NCBI RefSeq assembly: GCF_024700075.1
Contig: NZ_JAJONE010000001.1
Span: forward strand, 3,743,001 to 3,807,000
Source: Hymenobacter sp. J193
GTDB lineage: Bacteria > Bacteroidota > Bacteroidia > Cytophagales > Hymenobacteraceae
Direction of reading: 5' to 3'
Length of the DNA stretch: 64,000 bases
In this document: positions 26,530-35,275 of the stretch, in pieces
Numbering within the stretch: position 1 is the first letter of the stretch
Layout of the letters: each line of letters begins with the position of its first letter
The notes under the pieces: model-generated
Database searches by the model: none
Told to the model about the DNA's origin: nothing
Seen by the model: the letters and a program-made list of their open reading frames with translations, nothing else
Translations under genes and position numbers: made by a program

Positions 26530-26658
26530 AATGTCATTGCTTTGCATGATGCGTGTAAAGCAATGACATTTGAAATGAAAGGCAATGACATTCTAAATGC
26601 AAAGCAATGACATTCCTAATGTCATTGCTTTGCATGGCCCGTGTAAAGTAATGACCCG
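26530..26658. repeat. 22-bp period array A (six units)
   Basis: Six 19-bp modules separated by 3-bp linkers begin at 26530, 26552, 26574, 26596, 26618 and 26640, an exact 22-bp period. Modules carry GCAATGACATT or its complement AATGTCATTGC; units 1 and 5 are inverted relative to units 3 and 4, so neighbouring units can form hairpins. The array begins 67 bp after the OmpA-type gene stop and ends 35 bp before the ATG at 26694. A second array with the same layout is at 46660. Confidence 0.9.
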
Positions 26659-26693
26659 GGCCAACCCTCTGTTAACCTCTTTACCTGCGCCCG

Positions 26694-27612
26694 ATGCGTG
26701 CCACCATTGTTCAGGAAATTTCGTTGCCCAATCTGCCCTCTGCTTCCGGTATTGAGGTTATCGGCGACGTAGCCTACGTCATTGGCGATGATGCGCCTTT
26801 TCTGTACCGGCTGGATGCGGCCTCCCTGGCGGCAGGGGAGCGGCTGACCTTGTTTGAAACGGCCCATTTCAGCACCGGCCGTATTCCCAAAAACATAAAG
26901 CTGGACCTGGAGTGCCTTACCGCCCTCACCACCCCGGCCGGCGAAAGCGGGCTGCTGGTGCTGGGCTCGGGCGCCACGGCTGCGCGGGAGCAGGGCTTCT
27001 GGGTGCCATTGCCCGGCACCACGGGCGCGGCGGCCAGTGTGTATCCACTCAGCTTAAGTGGCCTCTACGCCGCGCTGCGTCCCCTGCTGCCCGCAGGCAC
27101 CGTCCTGAATATGGAAGCCGTGGCGGCCACGGCCACCGAGCTGGTACTGTTTCAGCGCACCGTGGGCTCGGAGGCTGGCAACCTGGTCTTCCGGCTGCCT
27201 CTGGTTGACACGCTGGAATATCTGCACCACCACTCGGCCCAGCTGCCCGCGGTGCGTCGGCAGTTCTATCAGCTGCCCACAATCGACGGGAAGCCGGCCG
27301 GCTTTTCGGGCGCTACGTGGTTTGCGGAGAAGCTCTTTGTTACGGCCTCCGTGGAAGACACCCAGGATGCCGTGCTGGACGGGGCCGTGCTGGGCTCGTT
27401 CGTGGGGGGTACTCGACCTAAGCCAGGTTAGTGCGCAGCCTTTGCCCGTGCGGCTGGCGCAGCTGGCGCTGCCCGGCGGCCGGCCTTACCGGGGCAAGGT
27501 GGAGAGCGTAGCCGTGCGCCGCCGCCTGAAAGGCAACACGTTTGATCTGCTGCTGGTGACGGATGATGACGCGGGCGGCTCCACGGCCGTAGCGGTGGAG
27601 CTGGCACTGTAA
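26694..27612 (+). pseudogene. DUF6929-like protein gene with a one-base frameshift
   Basis: Frame 1 from the ATG at 26694 encodes MRATIVQEISLPNLPSASG through VLDGAVLGSFVG and then stops early at 27431. The natural continuation is in another frame (VLDLSQVSAQPLPVRL to GGSTAVAVELAL, ending 27612). The switch falls in a run of six G at 27404-27409; removing one G gives a single protein of about 305 aa reading SFVGVLDLSQ. It resembles a beta-propeller-like family (DUF6929) seen in Hymenobacter-type genomes, an assignment made from memory. There is no signal peptide. Either an assembly error at the homopolymer or a recent mutation. Array A lies where its promoter should be. Confidence 0.75.
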
Positions 27613-27629
27613 GCCACTAGGACGCTTTA

Positions 27630-28700
27630 TCAACTGTTGCGCCGCCAGATAAAGCCGTCCAGCACGTAGTGGGTGGCCTGGGGCAGGGCCAGCAACGGCA
27701 CCAGCAGGGCTAAATAAAGCGAATCGGATACGGCAGGCAGCTGCTGAAACCAGCCGAACACCGGCGCATGCTCCCGCCACACCAGCCCGTCCCAGATGCC
27801 TTCTTCCACATAAGCCAACCCCAAAAGCAACCCCAGGAAAAGTGCCACGCCGGTGCGGCCCTGCCACCAGTGCTGCGCCCGCTTCCGCCCCGTTCCGGCG
27901 GGTTGACTGGTAACCCAAATCAGCGCCAGGTACGGAATGCCGTGGGCCACGACGTTGAGCAGGGTGAAGGCCAGGTCGCCGTTCAGCAGTACAATACCCA
28001 CGTACCAGGAGGCTGCTGTGCCCAACAGTAGCAGATTACGCGGCACGTTGTAGGGCTGGCCGCGCTGCCAGGCGTGTATTTCCTTGCCCAGATACGCCAC
28101 AAGCAGGAGCCCGAACAGGCAGCTTAGCACCAGCCGGCCCATCGGCCAGTCGTAGTGCAGAAAGTCACCAGTCACAAACCACACAAAATTGCGCGGGGCC
28201 GACAAATGCCAGTACAGTAGCGGGTAGAGCGTGGCGGCATATATCAGCACCACGTCCAGTTGCCGATGCCAGCCTGGCGCGGTTTCCTGGCGGCTGTAGA
28301 GGCGTAGAAAACCATACTGCTGCCGGATGAAGTGAAATACTGCCCCATAGGCCAAGGCGCGCCAAAACCAGCCCGCACTGTGCCAGTACAGCGCTGCACC
28401 TGCCAGGTAGCAGGCCAGCGGCACCACCCACAGCAGGGTGCGGTAGCGGTGGCGGCGCACGGGGTCGAGGTAGGTGCGGAACAAGGTGCTGTACACGTGC
28501 GCCACGTCAATGAACACGACCAGCACCAGCCAGGCCAGCGTGGGCATCCGGCCTGTGGTGCGGAATGCGGGCGGCAGCAGCGCCACCAACAGTAGCGCCA
28601 AGAATGGTGGCCCCAGAATCCAGAGCCCATCAAAGCGGGCCGAGCGGATCCAGGGCTGGCGCGGGGCAGCCACGGCGGCAGAAACGACAGCAGGCGACAT
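27630..28700 (-). CDS. Polytopic membrane protein, unknown function
   Basis: A 356-aa protein with about nine hydrophobic segments (for example LWILGPPFLALLLVALLPP, LAWLVLVVFIDVAHVYSTL, LLWVVPLACYLAGAALYW). Conserved-looking His and aromatic residues sit at helix ends: FIDVAHVYSTLFRTYLD, VFHFIRQQYGFLRLY, VAHGIPYLALIWV and a C-terminal QATHYVLDGFIWRR. The HYVLDGFIW ending recurs in a family of uncharacterised membrane proteins, possibly metal-binding oxygenase-like because of the spaced His. The ATG at 28700 (MSPAVVSAAV) is chosen over the ORF start at 28799, which would overlap the next gene. It follows the CarboxypepD_reg gene by 55 bp on the same strand, likely one operon. Confidence 0.8.
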   Translation of the reverse strand: MSPAVVSAAVAAPRQPWIRSARFDGLWILGPPFLALLLVALLPPAFRTTGRMPTLAWLVLVVFIDVAHVYSTLFRTYLDPVRRHRYRTLLWVVPLACYLAGAALYWHSAGWFWRALAYGAVFHFIRQQYGFLRLYSRQETAPGWHRQLDVVLIYAATLYPLLYWHLSAPRNFVWFVTGDFLHYDWPMGRLVLSCLFGLLLVAYLGKEIHAWQRGQPYNVPRNLLLLGTAASWYVGIVLLNGDLAFTLLNVVAHGIPYLALIWVTSQPAGTGRKRAQHWWQGRTGVALFLGLLLGLAYVEEGIWDGLVWREHAPVFGWFQQLPAVSDSLYLALLVPLLALPQATHYVLDGFIWRRNS

Positions 28701-28755
28701 AGCAGAGGAGAATAGCCGCCGAAAATACGCCCTTTGCCTGGAATACGGGGCCGGG

Positions 28756-29979
28756 TTACGGCTGGTAATCCAGCGGCAGAAACTCGCCCATCTTCTCAAA
28801 TCCCCAATAGTCTTCCGTCAATAACGCCAGTGGATCGGTGGGCGCGCCGTTGGGTTGCAGCTCTACCGTCGGGCTTTGTAGGTGCAGCACCGAGGATTGG
28901 ACGCTGAGTCCGGCCGGTAGCGGTTGGCCGGGGCGCCGCTGGCGGGCCGTGTAGGCTACGTAGGCAGGGTCGGCTGGCTCGGCGGCATACGTGACCTGCA
29001 GCAGATCGGCAAAGCGCAGCGCAACACCATCGGGAAGTTTCTGCCGGTACGCAGTGGCCGGCAGGGGCTCGGCAAACAGGTATTCTACTTGCCGGGGAAA
29101 CTTGCTCAGCCGCTGCGCGGAGTCGCTAAAAACGGCGGAATTGCGGTTCCACACTTCTGCCGGCATACTCCGCAGCAGCTTTAGCAGGCTGTCGGCGCGG
29201 GGCCAGGCGGGGTGGGGGAGGCGCCGCAGCCGCTGCACCCGAAAGCCGGCTTCCGCTACTTGGCCAGTATAGGCCGAGCGCAGAAAATGAAGCAGTGAGC
29301 CAGTATAGGCCTTACGGCGGTTACCTTCCCAGGTACGCTGCTGCCGGGCCGAGCGTGCCCGTAGCGGCTCAAACACCGGCGAACCATAAAACGATACCCA
29401 ATCTTCCTGAAAATTGAGCGTGAACTCCAGCCCGTAGTAGCGGATGCGGTATCCTAGCGCCCGGTTCTCAATTTCCAAAAAGTCCGGGCAGCTGGCCGTA
29501 AGCTCGTTCTTCCCGGCATCGAAGCGCACCTGCACGGCCTTGGGGTTGCGAATGCGGCACAATTTGGAAAACGACGTGCTGCCCAACAGCGCATCGGCAA
29601 AGACCTGATAGTCCTCGGGCTTGTTGGGCGTGGGGCGCACCACCACTTCCCGCAGGGCATTGGCGCTGGGCGCGAGTCGGAATGTTAGCTGCTGCGGCTC
29701 GGTGCGCACCGTAATATTCTGCCGCTGCAGCCGATAGCCCAAATACGATGCTACGGCCTCGTAGCTGCCCGCCGGCACTTGCTCAAACACGAAGCGCCCA
29801 GCCTCGTCGGTGGTGACGCCGCGGGTGGTGTTGGCCAGAAACACGGTGCTGAATGGTAAAGGCTGTTGCGTAAGTGAGTCGAGCACGGTGCCGCTCAGCC
29901 GGGCCTGGCCCAGGGCCACGGGCGTCAGCCAACTCAGCATTCCCAGCAAGAGCAGCGCCCTGTACAGCAATGGGCTCAT
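28756..29979 (-). CDS. Exported carboxypeptidase-like regulatory-domain protein
   Basis: A 407-aa protein. Signal peptide (MSPLLYRALLLLGMLSWLTPVALGQ) followed by a CarboxypepD_reg-like beta-sandwich (about 27-110: LSGTVLDSLTQQPLPFSTV, GVTTDEAGRFVFEQVPAGSY), then a long region without a recognised domain (about 120-407) that has conserved-looking patterns such as YGLEFTLNFQEDWVSFYGSPVF and a run ending in EDYWGFEKMGEFLPLDY. Unlike SusC proteins there is no plug or barrel, so it is a stand-alone member common in Bacteroidota and predicted at the cell surface or periplasm. Start at 29979, since the ATG at 30009 precedes the signal. Probably first gene of a two-gene unit with 27630-28700. Confidence 0.85.
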   Translation of the reverse strand: MSPLLYRALLLLGMLSWLTPVALGQARLSGTVLDSLTQQPLPFSTVFLANTTRGVTTDEAGRFVFEQVPAGSYEAVASYLGYRLQRQNITVRTEPQQLTFRLAPSANALREVVVRPTPNKPEDYQVFADALLGSTSFSKLCRIRNPKAVQVRFDAGKNELTASCPDFLEIENRALGYRIRYYGLEFTLNFQEDWVSFYGSPVFEPLRARSARQQRTWEGNRRKAYTGSLLHFLRSAYTGQVAEAGFRVQRLRRLPHPAWPRADSLLKLLRSMPAEVWNRNSAVFSDSAQRLSKFPRQVEYLFAEPLPATAYRQKLPDGVALRFADLLQVTYAAEPADPAYVAYTARQRRPGQPLPAGLSVQSSVLHLQSPTVELQPNGAPTDPLALLTEDYWGFEKMGEFLPLDYQP

Positions 29980-30126
29980 ACGAGAACAGTCTACGGAGGC
30001 AGTGAGCATAATAATTACGAATTAATCGTAATTCTACGAATATTTCGTAATAATGCAGCGTGCTGTGTAGTTTTCTGTAGCTTTTTGCTGGCGGTATAGA
30101 GCCAGAGAAGATACACATACCTCTTT

Positions 30127-31797
30127 CTATGCCTTTTCCTGACCCGTAACTTCCCGGGCTACCCGGATGCCCTGATAGAAGGCCTCCTCGAAAATCGACA
30201 TACCGCTGTAGTCGGTATGGGCAAAGAAGAGGCGCTGGCGCAACGGCCGGGCCAGTTGGGTGCGGTCGGGGCCCCAGAGGTAGCCGGGCGTGGGCGCTAC
30301 CATGCCGTGGCCCCACACCCAGGCCTCCACGCGCTGCACGTAGGGCGTCAGGCCGGGGTGCAGCCGCTCCATTTCGGCCATAATCTGCGGCAGCCACTCC
30401 GCGTACGTTTTCTGGTAGGCCTGGCGGCGGGCCGCGGCAGGCGCTTCGTTGCAGAGTGGCCAGTAGAGCGTCATCACCTTAGGCTCGTCGGCACTCAAGC
30501 TCAGGCTTTGATGACTGGCATTCACGTAGCCCACCGAGGCCCCGCCATAGCCCACATTGTCCCAGCACAGCGGCTGACCGGGCCCCTGGGGCAGCTGCGT
30601 AACCGTCAGGTTGGCAATGAGCCAGGGGGCATGGTGCAGGGGCTGGGTTGGCTGAGCTACACCCGCTACTTCGGTCAGCAGCTGATGGGCCACGAACTGA
30701 GGCACGGCCAGTACCACCTGCCGGGCCTGAATGCGGATGGTTTCCTTATGGGCGGCATCATAGGCCAGTACTTCCACGCCCGCTGGGGTTTCGTGCAGCC
30801 GGCAGGCCACCGTTTCGGCAAGAATGGGGGAAGAAGCCTGCCGGCGCAGCTGCTCAGCCAGAAAGCCATTACCCTCGGGCCAGGTCAGCACGTCGGAGCT
30901 GCCGGCGTTGTGGGCCTGGCCTTTGCGGGCGGCAAAATAGTGGAGTCCCGCCCAAGCCGATACCTGCTCCAGCGTGGCGCCGTAGTCGTCGCGGCAGCCG
31001 TAGTCGAGGTACCAGCGCAGGTGGGGCGAGGTAAAGTTTTCCCGTGAGAGGTATTCCGCAAAGCTGAGCTGGTCAAGCTGGCGGAACTGCTCGTCCCCGG
31101 AAGATTGGTCGAGCGGAATGGTGAAAGCCTCGCGCCCGTCGGTGCCACGGGCCTGCTTCAGCTCTTCTACCAGCCGGGAAAAGCTTGCTATCTGGGCTCG
31201 TTCGGCGGCGGGTACACCGGTTTCGGGTACCAGCCCGGCCTGCCAGTGCCCGTTGATGAGCAGCCGCTCCTCGGGGTCATGGCACAGGTGGTATTCGTTG
31301 TAGATGGGCAGGCCGGAAACCTTATCGTAGCCGGTGATGACGCCACTTTCGTGCAGAAAGGCCAGCAACTCCCGGTTGCGCACATCGGGTATGGGCAGGT
31401 AGTGGGCGCCCCAGGGGTAGGCCGACACGGTATTCCGGCCGCTGGCCGCGTTGCCGCCGGGGTGGTTTTCCAGCTCCAGCAGCAGTACGTCGGAGCGGCC
31501 GTGGCGGGCCAGCTCGCGCCGGGCAGTAAGGCCGGCCACGCCCCCGCCTACGATCAGCACGCCGGTTTGCAATTCGCGAGAGGGCGGAGGCAGTTGCTCG
31601 GGGTGGCGCACCAGGTGGCCTACCCGGTGGTTGGCCCCGCGCAAACCGCCCCGGATGTGCTCCAGCCCTGAGCCGGCCGGCCCGCAGCTTTCCAGGAGCA
31701 CGCCTGGCCCCAGCAGCGCCCCGGCCACGCCGGCGCCAGTCCGGGCCAGAAAGGCACGGCGGCTAAGGGAGTTGCCAGCTGGCTCCTTACTGCGCAT
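30127..31797 (-). CDS. Tat-exported flavin amine oxidase, polyamine operon
   Basis: A 556-aa FAD-dependent amine oxidase. The N-terminus carries a twin-arginine signal (SLSRRAFLARTGAG, Arg13-Arg14) with a Cys in LLESCGPAG that could allow lipidation, then a Rossmann FAD-binding motif (VLIVGGGVAGLTARRELARHG, about residue 80) and the C-terminal flavin motif region ending FAHTDYSGMSIFEEAFYQGIRVA. Such enzymes oxidise mono- or polyamines; here the likely substrate is the product of the adjacent aminopropyl transferase. Its start overlaps the stop of speE by 11 bp, so the two are translationally coupled. It is the last gene of the six-gene operon. Export would place it on the periplasmic side, separated from cytosolic polyamine synthesis. 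Confidence 0.9.
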   Translation of the reverse strand: MRSKEPAGNSLSRRAFLARTGAGVAGALLGPGVLLESCGPAGSGLEHIRGGLRGANHRVGHLVRHPEQLPPPSRELQTGVLIVGGGVAGLTARRELARHGRSDVLLLELENHPGGNAASGRNTVSAYPWGAHYLPIPDVRNRELLAFLHESGVITGYDKVSGLPIYNEYHLCHDPEERLLINGHWQAGLVPETGVPAAERAQIASFSRLVEELKQARGTDGREAFTIPLDQSSGDEQFRQLDQLSFAEYLSRENFTSPHLRWYLDYGCRDDYGATLEQVSAWAGLHYFAARKGQAHNAGSSDVLTWPEGNGFLAEQLRRQASSPILAETVACRLHETPAGVEVLAYDAAHKETIRIQARQVVLAVPQFVAHQLLTEVAGVAQPTQPLHHAPWLIANLTVTQLPQGPGQPLCWDNVGYGGASVGYVNASHQSLSLSADEPKVMTLYWPLCNEAPAAARRQAYQKTYAEWLPQIMAEMERLHPGLTPYVQRVEAWVWGHGMVAPTPGYLWGPDRTQLARPLRQRLFFAHTDYSGMSIFEEAFYQGIRVAREVTGQEKA

Positions 31798-33361
31798 ACG
31801 GGCCCCAGTCTTCCTCGAAATAGCGAACCAGCGCCTGGTTGTTCAGCTGGTTTATTTCGGTGGGTATTTCGGCCATATCGGGCGGGAAATCGAGCATCTG
31901 ACGGATGGTGGTGGGTGTGACGTAGCGCAGGCCCTGGGGCAGCGGGCCGGCATCGGGGCGCCAGTGGGCATTCTGGCCGGCCATCACGTAGCCCCACTCC
32001 CCAAACGAGGGCACGTAGCAATGGTAGGGTATGGTATGGAACCCAGCGGCCCGCAGCGTGTGCACAATGCACCAGAACGACTGCCGCGCCACGTAGGGGG
32101 AGGTGCTCTGCACCACAATGCGCCCGCCGGGCCGGAGCAGGCGGTGCAGCTCCTGGTAGAAGGCGGCCGAGTACAGCTTGCCGATGGAGTAGTTGCCGGG
32201 GTCGGGGAAGTCCACAATCAGGCAGTCGTAGCGGGTGGTGTCCTGGCGCACCCACTGGTAGGCGTCGCCGTTGATGACGTCTACCTTCGGCGAGAAGAAA
32301 GCCCGCTGGTTGAGGCTGGTGAGCAGGGCGTTGCTGCGAAACAGCTGCGTCATGCCGGGGTCGAGGTCGACGAGGCGGATCTGCTGCAACTGGGGGTACT
32401 TCAGCAGCTCGCGCACGGCCAGCCCGTCGCCGCCGCCCAGCACCAGTACGCGCCGGGCCTGGGGCAGGGCCTGCATGGCCGGGTGCACCAGCGCCTCGTG
32501 GTAGCGGTACTCATCCTGGGAGCTAAACTGCAGGTTGCCGTTGAGGAACAGGCGTAGCTCGCGCTGATTTTTGGTAATGACGATGCGCTGGTAAAGCGTG
32601 CTTTTTGAGTAGATGACCTGATCCTGAAACGCCAGGGTTTCGGTATAGCGCTGGATGCGGCCGGCGTAGGCAAACGTGCCGCCCAACGCCAGCAGGGACA
32701 GCGCCATCAGCCCGGCAAAGGCGCGGCGGTAGGGGCGGGTTTCCTGGAAGCGGTACAGCGCCACGGCGGCTACCACCACGTTCAGCGCCCCAAACAGCAG
32801 GGAAGTGCGCATCAGCCCCAGCTGCGGCACCAGCACCAGCGGAAAGATAAGTGAGGCCAGCAGCGCCCCGATATAGTCGAAGGTGAACACCCGCGAAACC
32901 AGGTCCTTGAACTCGAACCGGTTTTCTAGAATGCGCATCAGCAGCGGAATTTCCAGCCCTACCAGAATGCCCGTGAGGCCCACCAGCGCGTAGAGAATCA
33001 GCCGGAAGGAGGTGACGTACTCGAACAGCACAAACAGGAGCGGGGCCGAAAAGCCGCCCACCAGCCCCACCAGAATTTCGAGCCGGATAAACCACTTGAG
33101 CAGGGGCTGGCCCAGGTAGCGCGAAAACCACGAGCCCACGCCCATCGAAAACAGGTAGGCCCCAATGATGGTGGAAAACTGCGTGACGGAGTCGCCGAGC
33201 AGGTAGCTGGCAAGCGTGCCCGCAATCAGCTCGTAGATAAGCCCGCAGGTGGCAATGATGAACACCGAGCCCAGCAGCAGCACCGACTGCGTTTCGCGCG
33301 CGGCCGGCCCGGCCGGCCGCGCCGCGGGCAAATCGGGCGTTGCCGCCTCGGGGTTACCCAT
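31787..33361 (-). CDS. speE: Membrane-anchored spermidine synthase-like aminopropyltransferase
   Basis: A 524-aa two-part protein. Residues about 28-235 are seven or eight membrane helices (SVLLLGSVFIIATCGLIYELIAGTL and following). The C-terminal cytosolic domain (245-500) is a class I methyltransferase-fold aminopropyltransferase with [37 protein letters not shown] and IVDFPDPGNYSIGKLYS, the last matching the SpeE catalytic Asp region. This membrane-fused form is common beside DUF350 genes and may act on polyamines or other amines at the membrane. The start overlaps the DUF350 gene by 8 bp. A partial copy of the part around residues 240-340 is found fused to lysA sequence at 35848-36405. Confidence 0.92.
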   Translation of the reverse strand: MGNPEAATPDLPAARPAGPAARETQSVLLLGSVFIIATCGLIYELIAGTLASYLLGDSVTQFSTIIGAYLFSMGVGSWFSRYLGQPLLKWFIRLEILVGLVGGFSAPLLFVLFEYVTSFRLILYALVGLTGILVGLEIPLLMRILENRFEFKDLVSRVFTFDYIGALLASLIFPLVLVPQLGLMRTSLLFGALNVVVAAVALYRFQETRPYRRAFAGLMALSLLALGGTFAYAGRIQRYTETLAFQDQVIYSKSTLYQRIVITKNQRELRLFLNGNLQFSSQDEYRYHEALVHPAMQALPQARRVLVLGGGDGLAVRELLKYPQLQQIRLVDLDPGMTQLFRSNALLTSLNQRAFFSPKVDVINGDAYQWVRQDTTRYDCLIVDFPDPGNYSIGKLYSAAFYQELHRLLRPGGRIVVQSTSPYVARQSFWCIVHTLRAAGFHTIPYHCYVPSFGEWGYVMAGQNAHWRPDAGPLPQGLRYVTPTTIRQMLDFPPDMAEIPTEINQLNNQALVRYFEEDWGPYAQ

Positions 33362-33569
33362 GAATGGCCGAGCTGATAATCAGGGCTACAGCCACGATAA
33401 AGGCCGCCGCCACAATGGCCAGGGCCGTGTTGTGCTCTTCCACAATCTCGCGCCAGAGGGTGCGCGGCGTGAGCTTATCAAAGATGAAAAAGCTGGCAAA
33501 CAGAATGATGATGCCGATGACGGAATAGATAACCGAGGCGGCAATAAGCTTGAAGTTGAGGTATTCCAT
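33354..33569 (-). CDS. DUF350 membrane protein
   Basis: A 71-aa protein of the DUF350 (YjfL-like) family: MEYLNFKLIAASVIYSVIGIIILFASFFIFDKLTP as the first membrane helix, a short polar loop REIVEEHNTALA, then a second helix AIVAAAFIVAVALIISSAI. The EENTA-like helix start after the loop is typical. It is fourth in the polyamine operon, overlapping speE. DUF350 genes recur with PspA-type stress genes and polyamine genes in other bacteria (known neighbourhood pattern); the function is thought to be a small inner-membrane partner, not yet clear. The longer frame to 33749 is rejected because it reads through the inverted repeat. Confidence 0.88.
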   Translation of the reverse strand: MEYLNFKLIAASVIYSVIGIIILFASFFIFDKLTPRTLWREIVEEHNTALAIVAAAFIVAVALIISSAIHG

Positions 33570-33603
33570 GCGGGAGGTGATGAGGTGAGCGGTGCTGGGG
33601 AAG

Positions 33604-33772
33604 GGAGGTAACAGGTGACACGTGACAAGTGACAGGCAGATGGCGCGGCTTTGGATGGCCGCGTTGCGGCCGCCAGTCAGGGGACTGGCTTTCAGTCTTC
33701 GGCGAACAGACGCGGCCTGCGGCCTGAGTCTGCCGCCAAAACCTGTCACGTGTTATCTGTCACCTCATCACC
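33604..33772. repeat. Inverted repeat inside the polyamine operon
   Basis: A 33-bp arm at 33604-33636 (centred on AGGTGACACGTGACA) is complementary, with some mismatches, to 33742-33772. It fills the 201-bp gap between the 60-aa membrane gene and DUF350, the only wide gap in an otherwise tightly packed operon. It could form a long mRNA hairpin. No gene seen in it. Confidence 0.6.
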
Positions 33773-33954
33773 TATTTATGATAAAAATGCGTACGGCCGC
33801 CGCGCAGGCCGTTGCCGCGGGCATTGGCGGGAGCTTCGTTGTCGTCGCCGAGCAGGCGGGTGCTGGTGGCGTTGGCCCACACGAACACCCCGTACACGAG
33901 CAAGGCCACGAGGGCGTAGTAGCGGATGGAAAGCAGGGAGCGAAGAAACGGCAT
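33772..33954 (-). CDS. 60-aa single-helix membrane protein in the polyamine operon
   Basis: MPFLRSLLSIRYYALVALLVYGVFVWANATST is one membrane helix with a short basic N-terminus, followed by a charged tail (RLLGDDNEAPANARGNGLRGG) ending FYHK. There is no recognised family. It is supported by position: the DUF4178 stop is only 19 bp upstream of this start, on the same strand, and the downstream genes belong to the same operon. It probably is an accessory subunit of the membrane complex formed with DUF350 or SpeE (inferred from neighbours only). The ATG at 33954 is used; the longer frame to 34083 is antisense-type noise. Confidence 0.65.
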   Translation of the reverse strand: MPFLRSLLSIRYYALVALLVYGVFVWANATSTRLLGDDNEAPANARGNGLRGGRTHFYHK

Positions 33955-33973
33955 GGGGGGCGCGTTAGTTGGT

Positions 33974-35275
33974 TTACTGGGGGCCGTAGTCACTGTTCTG
34001 CCAGCGCTGCTGCTCGTGGTAGCTGCGCCACCCGTAGAGCAGGACCGGGTACGCCAACAACGCCAGCAAGGCCAGCACCGCATTGGAGTGCAGGGGCGTA
34101 TGCTGGCTTACCTGCAGCCGCAGGGGCAGGTCCTGGCCGTTTTCGGTGACGGGGTAGAGGTTGAGGTGGTAGCGGCCGGTCGGAATCTTGGCCAGGGTAG
34201 CATCCTGGGCCGGGTCGCCCTCGCTCCAGCTTTCCCCGTCTTCCACCCCGGAGTAGTATTCCAGGTTCTTGGTGAATTCGTACTGCCGGCCGGTTTGCTC
34301 GTTTACCAGCGTCACGGGCACTTCCAGCCACTGGTTGGTTAGCGAGGAGCCTACCCGAAACTCCAGGGCCGCCGGCCCCTCCACCTCAAAGGGCTTGGAA
34401 ACGATAACCCGGTTGCTGCCCGCCGCCAGCGCCTCAGCCACGGCAGCTGTCGACGAGGTGTCGCGGCCGCTGCTGAACTCCTGGGCCAGCACTTGCTTTT
34501 CGGGCTTGATAACGAGGAAGGCCAGCTGGGTAAACACGATCAGCAAGGCCATGCCCAGGGTGAAGTTGCGCAGCACCGGCCAGGCTGCGGTGCCAGGGGG
34601 CGGCTGCACGGCTCCCACGCCATTGCGGTAGGGCAGCTGGTGGCTGGGGATACCGAAGGCGTCGGCAATTTCCCGGGGCTCCAGGTGCAGGCCTTTGTAC
34701 CAGTGCTCGGTTTTGCCCCTTTTCTCCTGCACCAGCATGTGCGGGGGCGCAATGTATTCCGTCACCGTCAGCTGCTCGTCTTCCCGAATATCCCAGTCGA
34801 ACTCGCCGGCGGCAAACAGGATCTGCACCTTATACTTGTTGTAGATGTTGTACGTGGTTTCCGGCGTTTCCACGATCTGGCGCATCTGCACCTTGTAGCT
34901 CTGGGCGGCGGGGCCTACCAGCATCCAGTGCCCTTCGTACACGGCCAGCTGGGCGTAAATGCCGGTTTCTTCGTGGCGCAGCATGTACTCCTGCCACTGA
35001 TAGATGGTCTTGGATTCGCGCCGCTGCGTCCAGCCCGTTACCCGGTACTGCTGCCCGCGTAGCGTGCCCACAGCGCCTACTGGCAGCACCGGCGCGGCAT
35101 GCGCCCCGTTGAACTTACCGATGGCCCGGACGGGCTTGTCATCGGTGGCCTCGAAGTAGGACTCGCACTGCGGGCACACAAAGTGCGTGCTGTTGGCCTC
35201 GTCGAAGTACGGGACCGGGGCCTGGCACTTGGGGCATGACAGTTGGGCCTGGGCGGAGGTAGCGGCGGTGCTCAT
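33974..35275 (-). CDS. DUF4178 protein with zinc ribbon and two membrane segments
   Basis: A 433-aa protein. An N-terminal zinc ribbon (CPKC at about 14-17 and CPQC at about 34-37) is followed by a DUF4178 beta domain (about 65-210: GTLRGQQYRVTGWTQR, YQWQEYMLRHEE, VQILFAAGEFDW), a membrane helix (NFTLGMALLIVFTQLAFLVI, about 238-257), an extracytoplasmic beta domain, and a C-terminal helix (VLALLALLAYPVLLYGW). It follows speD with an ATGA overlap (35272-35275). DUF4178, DUF350, AdoMet decarboxylase and aminopropyltransferase genes travel together in many bacteria, suggesting a membrane complex that uses polyamines. The biochemical role is unknown. Confidence 0.88.
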   Translation of the reverse strand: MSTAATSAQAQLSCPKCQAPVPYFDEANSTHFVCPQCESYFEATDDKPVRAIGKFNGAHAAPVLPVGAVGTLRGQQYRVTGWTQRRESKTIYQWQEYMLRHEETGIYAQLAVYEGHWMLVGPAAQSYKVQMRQIVETPETTYNIYNKYKVQILFAAGEFDWDIREDEQLTVTEYIAPPHMLVQEKRGKTEHWYKGLHLEPREIADAFGIPSHQLPYRNGVGAVQPPPGTAAWPVLRNFTLGMALLIVFTQLAFLVIKPEKQVLAQEFSSGRDTSSTAAVAEALAAGSNRVIVSKPFEVEGPAALEFRVGSSLTNQWLEVPVTLVNEQTGRQYEFTKNLEYYSGVEDGESWSEGDPAQDATLAKIPTGRYHLNLYPVTENGQDLPLRLQVSQHTPLHSNAVLALLALLAYPVLLYGWRSYHEQQRWQNSDYGPQ

